The notes below the pieces were generated by a model. That model saw nothing but the letters and a program-made list of their open reading frames with translations. It had not been told where the DNA came from and did not search any database. From Theocolax elegans (lineage: Eukaryota > Arthropoda > Insecta > Hymenoptera > Cerocephalidae), in NCBI GenBank assembly GCA_026168455.1, contig CM047428.1, positions 41,338,769-41,402,768 of the forward strand: a stretch of 64,000 bases of DNA. The letters are read 5' to 3'. Of this stretch, positions 31,708-42,750 are shown in pieces; positions within the stretch are counted from its first letter, which is position 1, and each line of letters begins with the position of its first letter. The translations under genes were made by a program, and so were the position numbers.

Positions 31708-32762
31708 TGTAACGGGGTACAATCTTTCGCGTCGGTAGGCGTAAAGGGATCGGTTGCTACGGCACTGCCTAGTTATACTCCCTAGGCGGTGCTCCGAGAG
31801 TGCGCGGCGGATTCAAATCAGTGAACCCCGCGCACGACCTACCGTTGCGATGTCCGTTAACAACCGCGAGATCACTTGCCAATCTCGCGTCTTTGTACAG
31901 CTAAACCGTCGTGAGATGAAAAGGACCGCGAAGAAAAGTGATAAATTCGCGGTAAGTTTACCTCGGCCGCTCCTGAAACGGAGAGGGCGGTATTCGGGAT
32001 AACGGGAATAACGTACGCCGGTAATCAATAATCAAACTCGTACTCGGATATTGATTACATATGAATTTTATTCAAGTTAAAGAAATATAAATACAGTTTA
32101 ACATAAAACAAAGATTTAACAAAAGCCGTATATAGGCCGCGTGAGGTCTCGCGACGAGGTGTAACCGCCGGGGTTACTCGTACTTTCTCTCTTTCTAGCA
32201 CGCGTACGCGGTCGCCCGTTAGCTTCCTCGCCGTCGCCGCGCGCGGACGAGATCCGTCGATTCCTAATTTAGTTATAGCCGTAAAGACAGAGTCTTTACG
32301 GCTTCGGCGGCTTGCGAGTGGTGCACCACGTACCTTATCTCCCCGTCGATGCGCTTGGCTTCGCCTGTTTCCCTACTCTTCGTCGGGCTCTCGCGCGCGG
32401 CAACTTCGCAGTCCTCGCAGGTTCCTGGGAGTCTCTGGAGCTGTGCGCTCGACACCAGCACACTCACTCCACAAAATCACTCGTTCTTTACGGCACGAAA
32501 CCCAGAACCCGAGCAAGAATCCGCGATAACGATTCTTTTCCTCTTGCCACGAATTCGCAAGGAAAGCGTTACCGGCGACGTGTCTATCTATGATGACTCG
32601 CATAAACTCTCCATCTACTCTCCTCAGTCAGCTTGCGCGTCGGACCATTATTAGTCCTTACGCGCGGGCTTTCCCGATCACCTACGAGCTTTTCCGATCG
32701 TCACTCGCGCTCGTTATAAGGTATAGCTTCATACGCATAAGAGTATGTAGCTTACCTTTACA
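31708..32762 (-). repeat. Gypsy-1 5' LTR
   Basis: A 1055 bp partner of the 24,275-25,352 LTR with the same TGTAAAGG...CCGTTACA ends. It should contain the promoter and polyadenylation signals. I can support only the ends and the match. Confidence 0.92.
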
Positions 32763-33078
32763 CATATAATATTAGTTTATTATTATTATTATTATTACAG
32801 TTAGTTAATTTAAAAAAAACTTTCTAAAAAACAATATACCTGTGACTTTATCTCACATTTTTGCATTTTGTAGGTTGATTGTTTATTTATATTTTTAGCA
32901 TGGCAGTTTCCAGGATCTATTAAATTGTAATTTTTAAATTTTTAAATACTGAAGAATTTCTTGTCAACATCAATCAGAACTGAGTATTATAAAATTATAT
33001 AGTAAAATACTCAGGTTTTTTAATATTTATTACGCAGTATTGTTTGACATGGATAACAGGTTATACAAATTATTTTCT
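32763..33078. other. Right remainder of the split fold-back and spacer
   Basis: Starts with the duplicated target CATA, then a (TTA)n-rich stretch (about 32,776-32,797) and AT-rich sequence up to the inner edge of arm A'. No gene. Confidence 0.5.
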
Positions 33079-35525
33079 TGTCATTTAGTGAAGTGTTTGT
33101 GTGTATTCTATTGCATGGTTTGATCTCTATTTTTTTTAGATTTTTATTGAAATGCAATTTGAAATACAATGTAATTTGTATGGTGTATATCTACCTATAC
33201 AATATATATTCCAATGTTTGCTTTATTTAGCAATATTGAAAATTGTTGTGCAAAAATAAAATTGCACTTTGTATAAAAATTCTTTTTAATTTTATCTTCT
33301 GTAATATTTTTTGCATGAACTTCTGCTTTCGAGCTGTGTTTAAACAGTAATATACTTAGCGGGATGTAATAGTCAATTTTTGTCGAATGAGTAATGGCAC
33401 GCATGTTTTGTCAATTAATCATGAAATACTTGAATAAATGAAAAATCAAGACATCATTGCCCTCCGTATTGATTTGCCAAGAGCTAAGTATGTATGGGCA
33501 ATAATTAACGACAATGATTGGAAGGAAATTTTATAACCTAAATCCACTATGCGAAAATTTCCTTCCAATGCTATTTTCGTTTACTTTATTTTCAGAATAT
33601 GTATTAGTTAATTAAATATAATTGTCTCATATGGCTCGGTAGGTAACTAGTTGAGAATTACAGACCCTTAATGTTTAAAGAGTGGCATTCGCACTATTAT
33701 AATTACCAAAATGTATATTTTGGACAAGTGCTTTCTTTACAAAAAATACGTCGCATATCACCATCGATTATTAGCACTATAATAGAAGCTAAAAAGTGCG
33801 ATGTTAAATAAAAAAATGAAAGAAATAATTATATTTTCTAATATAATTTATTTATATGGTTGCAAAATTCTGCAATTAAAATGTGCCAGAGCTCTTTCAA
33901 AAATACGCATGCCTTCTATCTTTTCATACAACTTACAGTAGAATAATTTTGTAGTTTTTTATAGTTGTACTAATATTCTTTTTCTTTTATGTATAGTGTT
34001 AGTATGAAAGTATACTACGTTAAACGTTGTATAAAATTATGTATGCATAAAAAGTTTTTAAAGAAAAATGTATTTGTATTTTGAGCATATATTTTTAAAT
34101 ACGTTTTTTTTATTTGTTTTTATAGTTTTACGTGAGTTCGCTGCTTTGCTTTCCAGTAATTGTGTATTTCTTTTGTACTTTTGTGTACACGCGTACAAAA
34201 TATTTTAATACATAATTAATATATTCATAAAATGTCTAATTATATACGATTTAGAGGGTCGGGATTTGGGATAGCATATCCTCCATAGAAAAATGGTAAA
34301 AAAGGTATCTTATATCATGGATTGGTCATTGACAAAGTGCCCATCATGGGTAGACCCACTACAGTGGTTTTCCGGCCCTCTGAAGGTTAAAAGATTTTTA
34401 ATTTAATTTTAGGTATATTTATTTGTTTATTTAGTTAATTATATATATTGCTGTAAACGGGTAGCTTTATTTCTATACAAAATAATAGTTATATGTCCAC
34501 TAAGGATGTAAAATAAGCATTTATAAAAGTTGTTGCCCGAGCTGTAGCGAGAGCAGTAATTCATCCAAGAGAATTGCCTTTTACTCCCGAACTGCATATA
34601 CAAATTTTCACCCTGATAATTTAACTGACCTCTTTATTCAACAATAATTAATTTATAATAAGTTATACACTTTTCAAATTCCTATACTTTTTTGTAAGAT
34701 TTTTTGGTACATTTAATTTAGTATTTGTAGGAAGAAGTCAAAATAAGTAATAGAGTTAGTGTATGTTGAATAAAGTGGGTTTACGGGGAATAAAGTGAGT
34801 CTACAGGGATCAAATGCACATTATAGCTGATTAGAGTGAAAAGTATATTTTATTTTTATACGAGACGCAGTGTATACATATATATTTATATATGCCACAT
34901 AAGTATAGAGAAGTCTTTTATAGAGAAGTAAAAAAAGTATATTATTTCATTTGATCGAATACATAATAATATTTTTGACGCAAATCAAATAAACGAGCGC
35001 CATCTCTAGGCAGCTGATGTAATTGCGCAACCAAGCATTCCGCAATGGCGTCGATAACAGAACACAGGTTTCGTACCTGTCAAGTCGTACTTCTCACTTT
35101 ACGACTTCAATAATAATTTTTCGGATCCATATCCGACTAAAAAATGTTCCCCGTATGAATGGCTATGGCGCTCAGCTCAATATTTATGCATTGAGAGCTT
35201 CGTATTTTTATAATTTACAATTATTGGTAGTTTCTATAACATTATCCCATCTGACTCCAGCGCCACCACTCGAGGTGACGTTTTTCTTAAACTTTGTGTA
35301 CCGACTCCCCTTAAGAGAATATTATTTAATCTTGTCGAATACACCATACTTTTAATTAGATGTTGTCATTTCGATGACTTCAGCATCCTCTTCTGATTAT
35401 AGATTTATTAATAACGAACAAATACATTAAATTATAACTTATTCCAGGTTTTTTTCTAAGACTTACGATCTAAAACATTGTACTTACTACTGGTCGCTAT
35501 ATCGAATGCTTAACATTAACCTTGA
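33079..35525. repeat. Large inverted-repeat arm A' (right), 2.45 kb
   Basis: Reverse complement of 17,259-19,706, nearly base for base. The two shared open frames lie here at 35,023-35,355 plus and 33,195-33,404 minus, each with one residue changed relative to the left arm. The frames differ from their copies no more than the surrounding sequence does, so selection for protein is not indicated. Confidence 0.85.
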
Positions 35526-36001
35526 GATGACAGAGGTGGTCTTTTTAGGTTAGTCCCTTTAGGAACCACCTGTCACTTAGGGTATCTAAAATTAGTGAGC
35601 ACATGTTTTTAGACGTGAATTTTAGTGAAAATAGATTATTTAAATTAATTAATTTGGAGCAAAGTTATAAAGAAAATAAGATGTTGAAGAAATTATAACT
35701 AAATTTTAATATACAAAATTTATTGGATTTTCAGCCTAAAATTCTTCAGCTTATTATTTTCTTCATAACTTTGCTTCAAATTGAGCAATTTTAGCTTATT
35801 TTTTTAAGCTATATTTAATTAAAGTCAACTTTCTTATGGTTTTTGGTCTGAGTGTTTGTATCTATTCCTTTCCGAGTTGTAAGCAATTAAAGTGGAAGTA
35901 TTATAAAATTATTATTAGATATCAAAGAACTTTCATAAAGTGGCCATTGACAAGTAGTAACTTGGCTGACATACCAAAGTTAGGATAAGATCCGTTTACT
36001 G
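35526..36001. other. AT-rich spacer with a small hairpin
   Basis: Directly outside arm A' lies an inverted pair 'tgacagaggtggt' ... 'accacctgtca' (about 35,528-35,574). The remainder is AT-rich, with a block ('ctttccgagttgtaagcaatta' type) that has a diverged relative near 63,620. No gene. Confidence 0.5.
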
Positions 36002-36526
36002 GAGGTCAAGTAGTCCCCTTGTAAGTTAAATAAATAGATAAATAAAAACAATAAAAAATAAACGCATCCCACCTTAAAGGTCAAATGTGCCCAAAATGAA
36101 AACAAATATCATCCAGGGATTTTAGAGTCGCTATTTCAATTATATGATCAGATATGCAATAACAAATCTAGGTTGGATAGTTCTTCCGATTTTCATGCTC
36201 ACCATATTGAATCCACCGTCGTAGAAATAAAAATGTTCAAAGTCTGACCTCAGATTCGTGATCAGTTATCCTAAAAGCCTCTGTAACACCATTTAGAGCG
36301 AAATATTGAGTAGAAAACCGTGTGACTGTCATCACTATTTCATACAAACAATACGCGTGGATTTATCCGCGTCGGGGACATATAAACAATCTTCCGGGCT
36401 GGACGCACCTCACTGGTTGGGGCGACGGAGGGGCCCCACCATCACATTTGACCTTTTAGGTGGGATGCATTTATTTTTTATTGTTTTTATTTATTTATTT
36501 AACTTACAAGGGAAGTACTTGACCTC
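36002..36526. mobile_element. Small inverted-repeat (MITE-like) element
   Basis: Terminal inverted segments of about 85 bp: 'gaggtcaagtag.cccttgtaagttaaa' at 36,002 and its reverse complement ending 'ttacaagggaagtacttgacctc' at 36,526, continuing inward through 'gcatcccacctt...ggtcaaatgtg'. The interior is about 355 bp with a GC-rich patch (36,405-36,440) and no transposase. The class is not assigned. Confidence 0.65.
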
Positions 36527-37350
36527 TTTTTAGATAATACAGACGCATAACATAATCTTAAAAAAATATTTAAGTTTTATAACACAATTAAAACGAATTA
36601 AAAAATATATGAAATACGTTACTTCATTTAAAAAACGGTTTAGAAGGACTGGACTGTACATGATTTGTATACATTTTTATTATTTTTCTTCACATCAAAA
36701 ACGTCTAACAGATTTATGAATATGTTAAAAATGTGTGTTTTGAAATATAACATTCTAAAAAATGACCAATAGTCAACATAATCTTTAAAAAATCATGATT
36801 CAAAGCACATTATTAATTTTGTTCCCAAACAGACAAAATAATTCAATTTTCAGCTCGTAGAGTAAAGTAATACAATTTTTATCCTCAATTATCTGTTATG
36901 AACCTGTATTGGCCTAACAGGTGTTTTATACCTTTATTTTTGTTACTGCATATAATTAAGCACGATCGTTGCATGAGAGTGTCTTATATTTTCACCATCG
37001 CGAAAAATGTAACGCCATAAATAATTGTTTATTTATACGTAAAAAATTTTTCGTCTAGAAAATAAGTCATTTTAAAAGTTTTTTATGCGATTTGACGGAG
37101 GCAAAGGAAAAAAAATCTTAAAAAGACAGATTTTTTTAATACAAGCAACGTTTTGTTGACTTGGTCTGTCAACTTCTTCAGGTTATTTATAAGACACAAA
37201 AACAAAATTACAATTGAGAACGCACATATGAAAATACACTGATAATAAAAGATTTTGTACCTTTAATCGGATTATCGATGCGTCAAATGATCTGCTAAAT
37301 TTTGTGTACATCGTCGTGTTTATACATGTAGCGAGTGTAAACACATGAAA
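36527..37350. other. AT-rich spacer, nothing recognised
   Basis: No gene or repeat that I can name. Confidence 0.45.
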
Positions 37351-37354
37351 ACTA

Positions 37355-37480
37355 GGGGGGCCGAGCCCCCCTGCGCGTTGCCGCGCGCCAACCCCCCGGG
37401 CGCTTCGCGCGCAAGTTTCTGTTCTTGTAAGGCACGACCGAATATAGCTCGCGCTTTGCGCTCGCACGGTTGGTGGTTTT
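37355..37480. repeat. GC-rich palindrome cluster
   Basis: About 120 bp of strongly GC-rich sequence in AT-rich surroundings, built of short hairpins: ggggggccgagcccccc, gcgcgttgccgcgc, and gggcgcttcgcgc. A tail 'aaggcacgaccg' follows, which is the reverse complement of the 'cggtcgtgcct' closing motif of the repeat family at 400 and 58,330. Not protein coding in any convincing frame. Confidence 0.65.
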
Positions 37481-38850
37481 TGTCGTTCTATAAAATAATA
37501 ATAATAATAAAAATTTGAATTGTAATTATAGTATGCAAAATTATTATTTTGCATATACATATATGTTCTAATAATAAATTTAAAATGTATTTATAGTTGT
37601 TAAATTTTAGATATTATTCTAATATTCTGAATATCAATGTATTGAAAAAAGAAGTGTTGTTCCTCAAATATCTCAAAAATTTAAAAAAAAATATTTGGTA
37701 AGAAAGAAGTAATAGGAAACATATTTTTGAAAGAAGAGGTAACGTGATTAAAAAAAAATACATGAGCTAAAAGTCCCTATTAATAAACACCTCGAGAAAA
37801 TTGTACCTCATACTAACAGAGAGAAAGTAATACGAATTAAAAGAAAAGTATATGTATATTAATGATTAGAAAAATTTAATTAAATAATATAGTCTGTTAA
37901 CTGTGTTTACGAATTGAAATAAATTTGAATGAAGCACTGGGGAAAATACGAAAAAATATTAAATTGTGCACTCGGCAAAATTGCATAGATCGATTAACAT
38001 TTTGACGGAAAAAGTCGGCATTGTCGCACAAAGTTTTCTAACTCTAATACAGTAATAGGAGGATTATATATGATCGTTTAAGCATTAGGGGATAGTTTTT
38101 ATATCGTATATTTCGATTACAGACTGTTTTTGCAATTTTAATATTGTTTTAATTAAATTATTAGCTGTTCCATACTACATACATATGATTTTGTTTCTGT
38201 CCCTATTATTAAACGGTATAAACACTGTTTTAAATCAATATATACCGATTTATTTATAGATGTTTATTGGTAAAATAGTTAAAAATGCATTATTAATCGA
38301 TTTAAATGATATATGCATGTTATATAAAGGCTAAATAATGCATTTCTTTTGGTTACAAAGTTTTTTGTTTTTAATTTTATTTAAAAGTTGTAATTAAATT
38401 TTAATTTAAAATTTTAGAAAAATTTGGACATATTGAAAACATGCTTTATGGAGTTTGACGTTTAGATTTTTTTCAAAATTTTATTTTTGTGTGTGGTAAA
38501 TATTTTTTACTGTTTTATATTTTTTTATATCAAATTTTGTTTTAAAAATATTAGTTTTTTTTTAATAAATAAATTTTTTTATTATAATTTTTTTTTTCTA
38601 TTCGATTTTTTGTATTAAAAAATAAATAAAAAAAAGAGAATTATTATAAATAAATATTTTTGTAAAAAAATAAAAGAAATTTGAAATTCAAATTTGGATA
38701 CGGGACGCGGGTTACATAAAATGCGATATGCATTGTACTTATGTGTATATGATGGCGCTGATGGCGCTATTTAAACGGACAATAAATATAAGGGATAGTT
38801 ACTAGTTAGTTTATTTATTTTATTGTGTACATAAAATTATGTATATACAT

Positions 38851-38854
<4 letters not shown>
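37481..38854. other. Very AT-rich spacer
   Basis: Long A and T runs. Nothing recognised. Confidence 0.5.

Positions 38855-38883
<29 letters not shown>
38855..38883. repeat. (TA)n tract, left flank of the 1.6 kb fold-back
   Basis: TA dinucleotides directly joining the fold-back terminus. A matching tract lies at 40,525-40,542. Confidence 0.85.
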
Positions 38884-38885
<2 letters not shown>

Positions 38886-40524
38886 GTGGTTCTCTGTGAC
38901 ATCGAAGATGAAAAAAATAAATATTGCTATAACTGTGGGAATATGTTTTAGAGGTATCCAGTAGTTCTCCTGAATTTTTTCAGATTTTTTCTGGGCCATT
39001 ATTTTAAGTTACAGAGAGTCAAAGTTGACATTTTAGCACTTTTTTGCATTATATGCCCATTTTCATGAATTTTTAGCTCCCAGGGGATGCATTTTTCACT
39101 AAAAACATAAGTATGACTTTTTTTGTAAAATTTTCCGAACTTTTCATTAAAAATACTTTTAAAGACATAAATGTATGCTGTCACACTCTTGTAAGCCATT
39201 TAAAACTTAAATAGTGAAAATCAGCAATTCTGCTCCGGACTCTAGTAACCTAATACTGTCTAAAAGATGTCTTTTTATAGTCAGAAACTGCCTAAAAATT
39301 TCCAGAGTGGGTCTAAATCATTAAGATTACGTATGGTCAAAATATCCGGGAAAAGTGCCCGAAATATTAATAGAAATGTATATTTGTTGCCTTATAACGA
39401 TGAATCTATTAGCATGATCATTGCAAAAAAATTTGTGCACTTACCTTGAAGTGGTAGAAAAGTATCTTCACTTGTTTCAGTATCCATCTAATCCCCTGTA
39501 AGCTGCTAAAAATACAAATATTATTATAAAATTATAAAAAATTATTTTTTATACATTTATAATGCTGGATTTTTAGTTTTACATCCCTTACAAGAATTAT
39601 AATACTAATCTGAAGGATCACTATAAATATATAAACATCATTATTACAATAACTGAATATACGTATTTAATACAAAAGATATATAAATAAATCGGATATA
39701 TAATTATAATGAATAATATGATAACGTGACAATGACAAGTTTGTGAAATCTAAACAATGTATTGCTGAATAATAATAATAATAATGTTGATACTTTTATA
39801 GTAATCCTTCAGATTAGTATTATAATTCTTGTAAGGGATGTAAAACTAAAAATCCAGCATTATAAATGTTTAAAAATTAATTTTTTACATTTGTATAATA
39901 ATATTTGTATTTTTAGCAGCTTACAGGGGATTAGATGGATATTGAAACAAGTGAAGATACTTTTCTACCACTTCAAGGTAAGTGCACAAATTTTTTTGCA
40001 ATGATCATGCTAATAGATTCATCGTTATAAGGCAACAAATATACATTTCTATTAATATTTCGGGCACTTTTCCCGGATATTTTGACCATAAGTGATCTTA
40101 ATGATTTAGACCTACTCTGGAAATTTTTAGGCAGTTTCTGACTATAAAAAGACTTCTTTTAGACAGTATTAGTGCTAATAGTGCTGATTTTCACTATTTA
40201 AGGTTTAAATGGCTTACAAGAGTGTGACAGCATACATTTATGTCTTTAAAAGTATTTTTAATGAAAAGTTCGGAAAATTTTACAAAAAAAGTCATAGTTA
40301 TGTTTTTAGTGAAAAAAGCATCCCCTGGGAGCTAAAAATTCATGAAAATGGGCATATAATGCAAAAAAGTGCTAAAATGTCAACTTTGACTCTCTGTAAC
40401 TTAAAATAATGGCCCAGAAAAAATCTGAAAAAATTCAGGAGAACTACTGGATACCTCTAAAACATATTCCCACAGTTATAGCAATATTTATTTTTTTCAT
40501 CTTCGATGTCACAGAGAACCACCC
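38884..40524. mobile_element. 1.64 kb fold-back element inserted in TA repeat
   Basis: Nearly perfect inverted arms of about 0.74 kb (38,884-39,626 and 39,797-40,524) separated by about 170 bp. The outer ends are 'gggtggttctctgtgacatc' and its reverse complement. Both ends abut TA tracts, consistent with a TA target as used by Tc1/mariner-type transposases, though no transposase is present. Each arm contains a 66-codon frame 'MAYKSVTAYIYVFKSIFNEK' (38,999-39,199 minus; 40,209-40,409 plus) differing by only two residues. A transcript across it would form a long double-stranded RNA. Confidence 0.8.
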
Positions 40525-40542
40525 ATATATATATATATATTA

Positions 40543-42700
40543 CGTATACACATAGATTTTATATGATTTTCATCAAGTTTTACTGTGTGATAAGTGTTAT
40601 TCTAATATAAAGTTAAGTGAGCATTACAAAATAGCGGAAGCTCTTGTCCAGTATTTGTCCAATGCTGGCAGTGTTTGAAAATAATAAAATAATAACTATT
40701 TTTGGATGGTAAATAATTTTTATTTATTATCTAGTTAATTTATATATTGTATAATATTTATATTTTATTTATTTTTGAAAACATTATGTTGTCGTAAATT
40801 GTCAATAACTAAGTAATATTTATTTTTTTACATTTTATTTATGTTTTAAAATTGTAGAATACATTATAATTAAATTTAAAGATAATTTATAAGATAATTA
40901 TGAATTATATTATATTATTATTATTATTATATTCCAGGTATAAGCGTATAGATACAATGTATTGTATATATTAAATACTGTTGTTAAATATGTGCCTGCC
41001 ATTTGAATTTGTGGTTGAATTAACAAATCTTATCATGACCGACACACACGGTGAAAACTTGCACTGTACATATCATTACTGCACTCCTGTAATTGTTCTT
41101 GTGTAGTAATATTGTATAAACAAATAATTACAGAAGTAGTGCTGATACAAGTTCAAATGAAGGCAAAGAAGATAGACCTAAGTAGAACTCCTAAGCCCCA
41201 AGGAAAAGTGTCGCCAGTCTAAATGGTTGGTGCGCACCCCAACCGTAGGCGACGCTACCGTCGCAACCGCATAAAGGTCTCGCGTCCACGCAAATGCTGT
41301 TATGTTATAGTAGGGTCATGAAAAATAAATAAATAAAATTAAATAAATGTCGTAAATAGGAAGATTCTAAACGTTGTGTGTGCAACATTATTTAATACTT
41401 TTATTTTTTGATTTGTTTCATACAAATTAACGGACAATAGTCCTTTTACAAATTCATTACAATAGCATAATTTTAATATGTACATTGTAACTTGAAATAT
41501 AAGTTCATAATGCCTCAAGAGCGCTATTATAAAAGCTTCTATACTAAAAAATGTTTTTTAATTTTACGGTTATTCTACGTTTCGTTGAAATCAGTTATTT
41601 TTTGTTAAGACATATATTTGCCGTAGAAAATAAATATAACTGATAACATTCGATGGAAACCAAGCGGAAAGGTAGCAGAATATCTTCCATCAGGAAGGGA
41701 TGAGGATTCAAGGGATGCAAAGAATGGGAGTCAAGAGATTTTTGTATGACGAAGATTCAAAGGACGCAATGTATGGGACTCAGGAGATTTTCTATTTTGT
41801 TAATTGCGATTAATAAAAAACATCAAATAAAAGTATAACGCGTTCTCAAACAAAAGATTAAAATATGTACAAAGTTTTATTACACGTTGCAAATTATATA
41901 CACATAATTGCAGTACCTAATGAAAAATAAAAATGATGATTAAAAAAAAACATTATTTGATAAAATTTGAAATATAATTTATGAATAATTTGATTTTAAT
42001 TATTATACACTTAACGTACGCTATTTAGAAAATTTAAAAACGTTAAAATATTTACATACTTTATTTAAAACGATAACTTGTAAAAATTAAAAACAGTTTG
42101 TAACCGCAAAATAAAAATTAACGAAATGCACCCGGGTAGATTTATCTAGTTTATACTTATAGAACTAGAGAAAATTTCTATCAGGGTAACAGGCGCACTC
42201 TAACTGAAACCTGAAACACTGTAAAAATTGTATTAAATATAACATAAAAGAGTACCAAGCCCTTTGTTCATCTGTAAATACTCGCAAGTTGACTAAATAG
42301 ATTCAAAACAAAGATGTTAGTTTAAATTGAACAAAATTAAATTTATTTTATTAAATTTTTTGACTAGAAAATATTGCTAATACAAAAAAAAATTAATATA
42401 ATTTATGTCATCTTCAAGTACCTACAGAAAACAAAACTATTTACATAATGTACAAAAAAAGTATATGCAAATAATCAAAATTCTAAAATAAACAATTCAA
42501 AATTGAAATTAGTTAAATTAAATCATTAATATAGATCAAACAAAGTAATATTTTCTTTCAAAACTACGTGAAAAGCAAAAATAAAACATGCTAAATTTAA
42601 CTAATTTTTCAGTTCATATAATACAATTGTAACCTCCCTGCGTACGCGTAATATACAAATCACGTATATTTTGTATGAGATATCTCGTCCTTACACGCAA
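40543..42700. other. AT-rich spacer
   Basis: Mostly AT-rich with no gene. A roughly 50 bp imperfect direct duplication lies at about 41,698-41,796 ('ggatgaggattcaagggatgcaa' type, then 'gacgaagattcaaaggacgcaa' type). A slightly GC-richer patch at 41,210-41,300 has no coding frame that I recognise. Confidence 0.45.
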
Positions 42701-42750
42701 GAGGGTTAATAAAATAAAATTTTAATGATACTATATATTAAAAAATACAT

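Larger units (their letters stand above)
24275..32762 (-). mobile_element. Gypsy-1: LTR retrotransposon with both LTRs and a 4-bp target duplication
   Basis: Complete LTR-to-LTR Gypsy-type (Metaviridae) element on the minus strand. LTRs lie at 24,275-25,352 and 31,708-32,762, flanked by the duplicated target CATA (24,271-24,274 and 32,763-32,766). Order from its 5' end: LTR, primer-binding site, leader of about 0.9 kb, gag, then pro-RT-RNase H-integrase with several breaks, polypurine tract, LTR. I count about a dozen substitutions and two short indels between the LTRs, so insertion was recent, although pol is already defective. Confidence 0.92.

Noticed and set aside
17259..35525. Polinton/Maverick-type giant DNA transposon
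   Set aside because: Long inverted ends would fit, but no polymerase B, integrase, ATPase or capsid frame belongs to the unit. The inner coding content is a separate Gypsy element with its own LTRs and target duplication.
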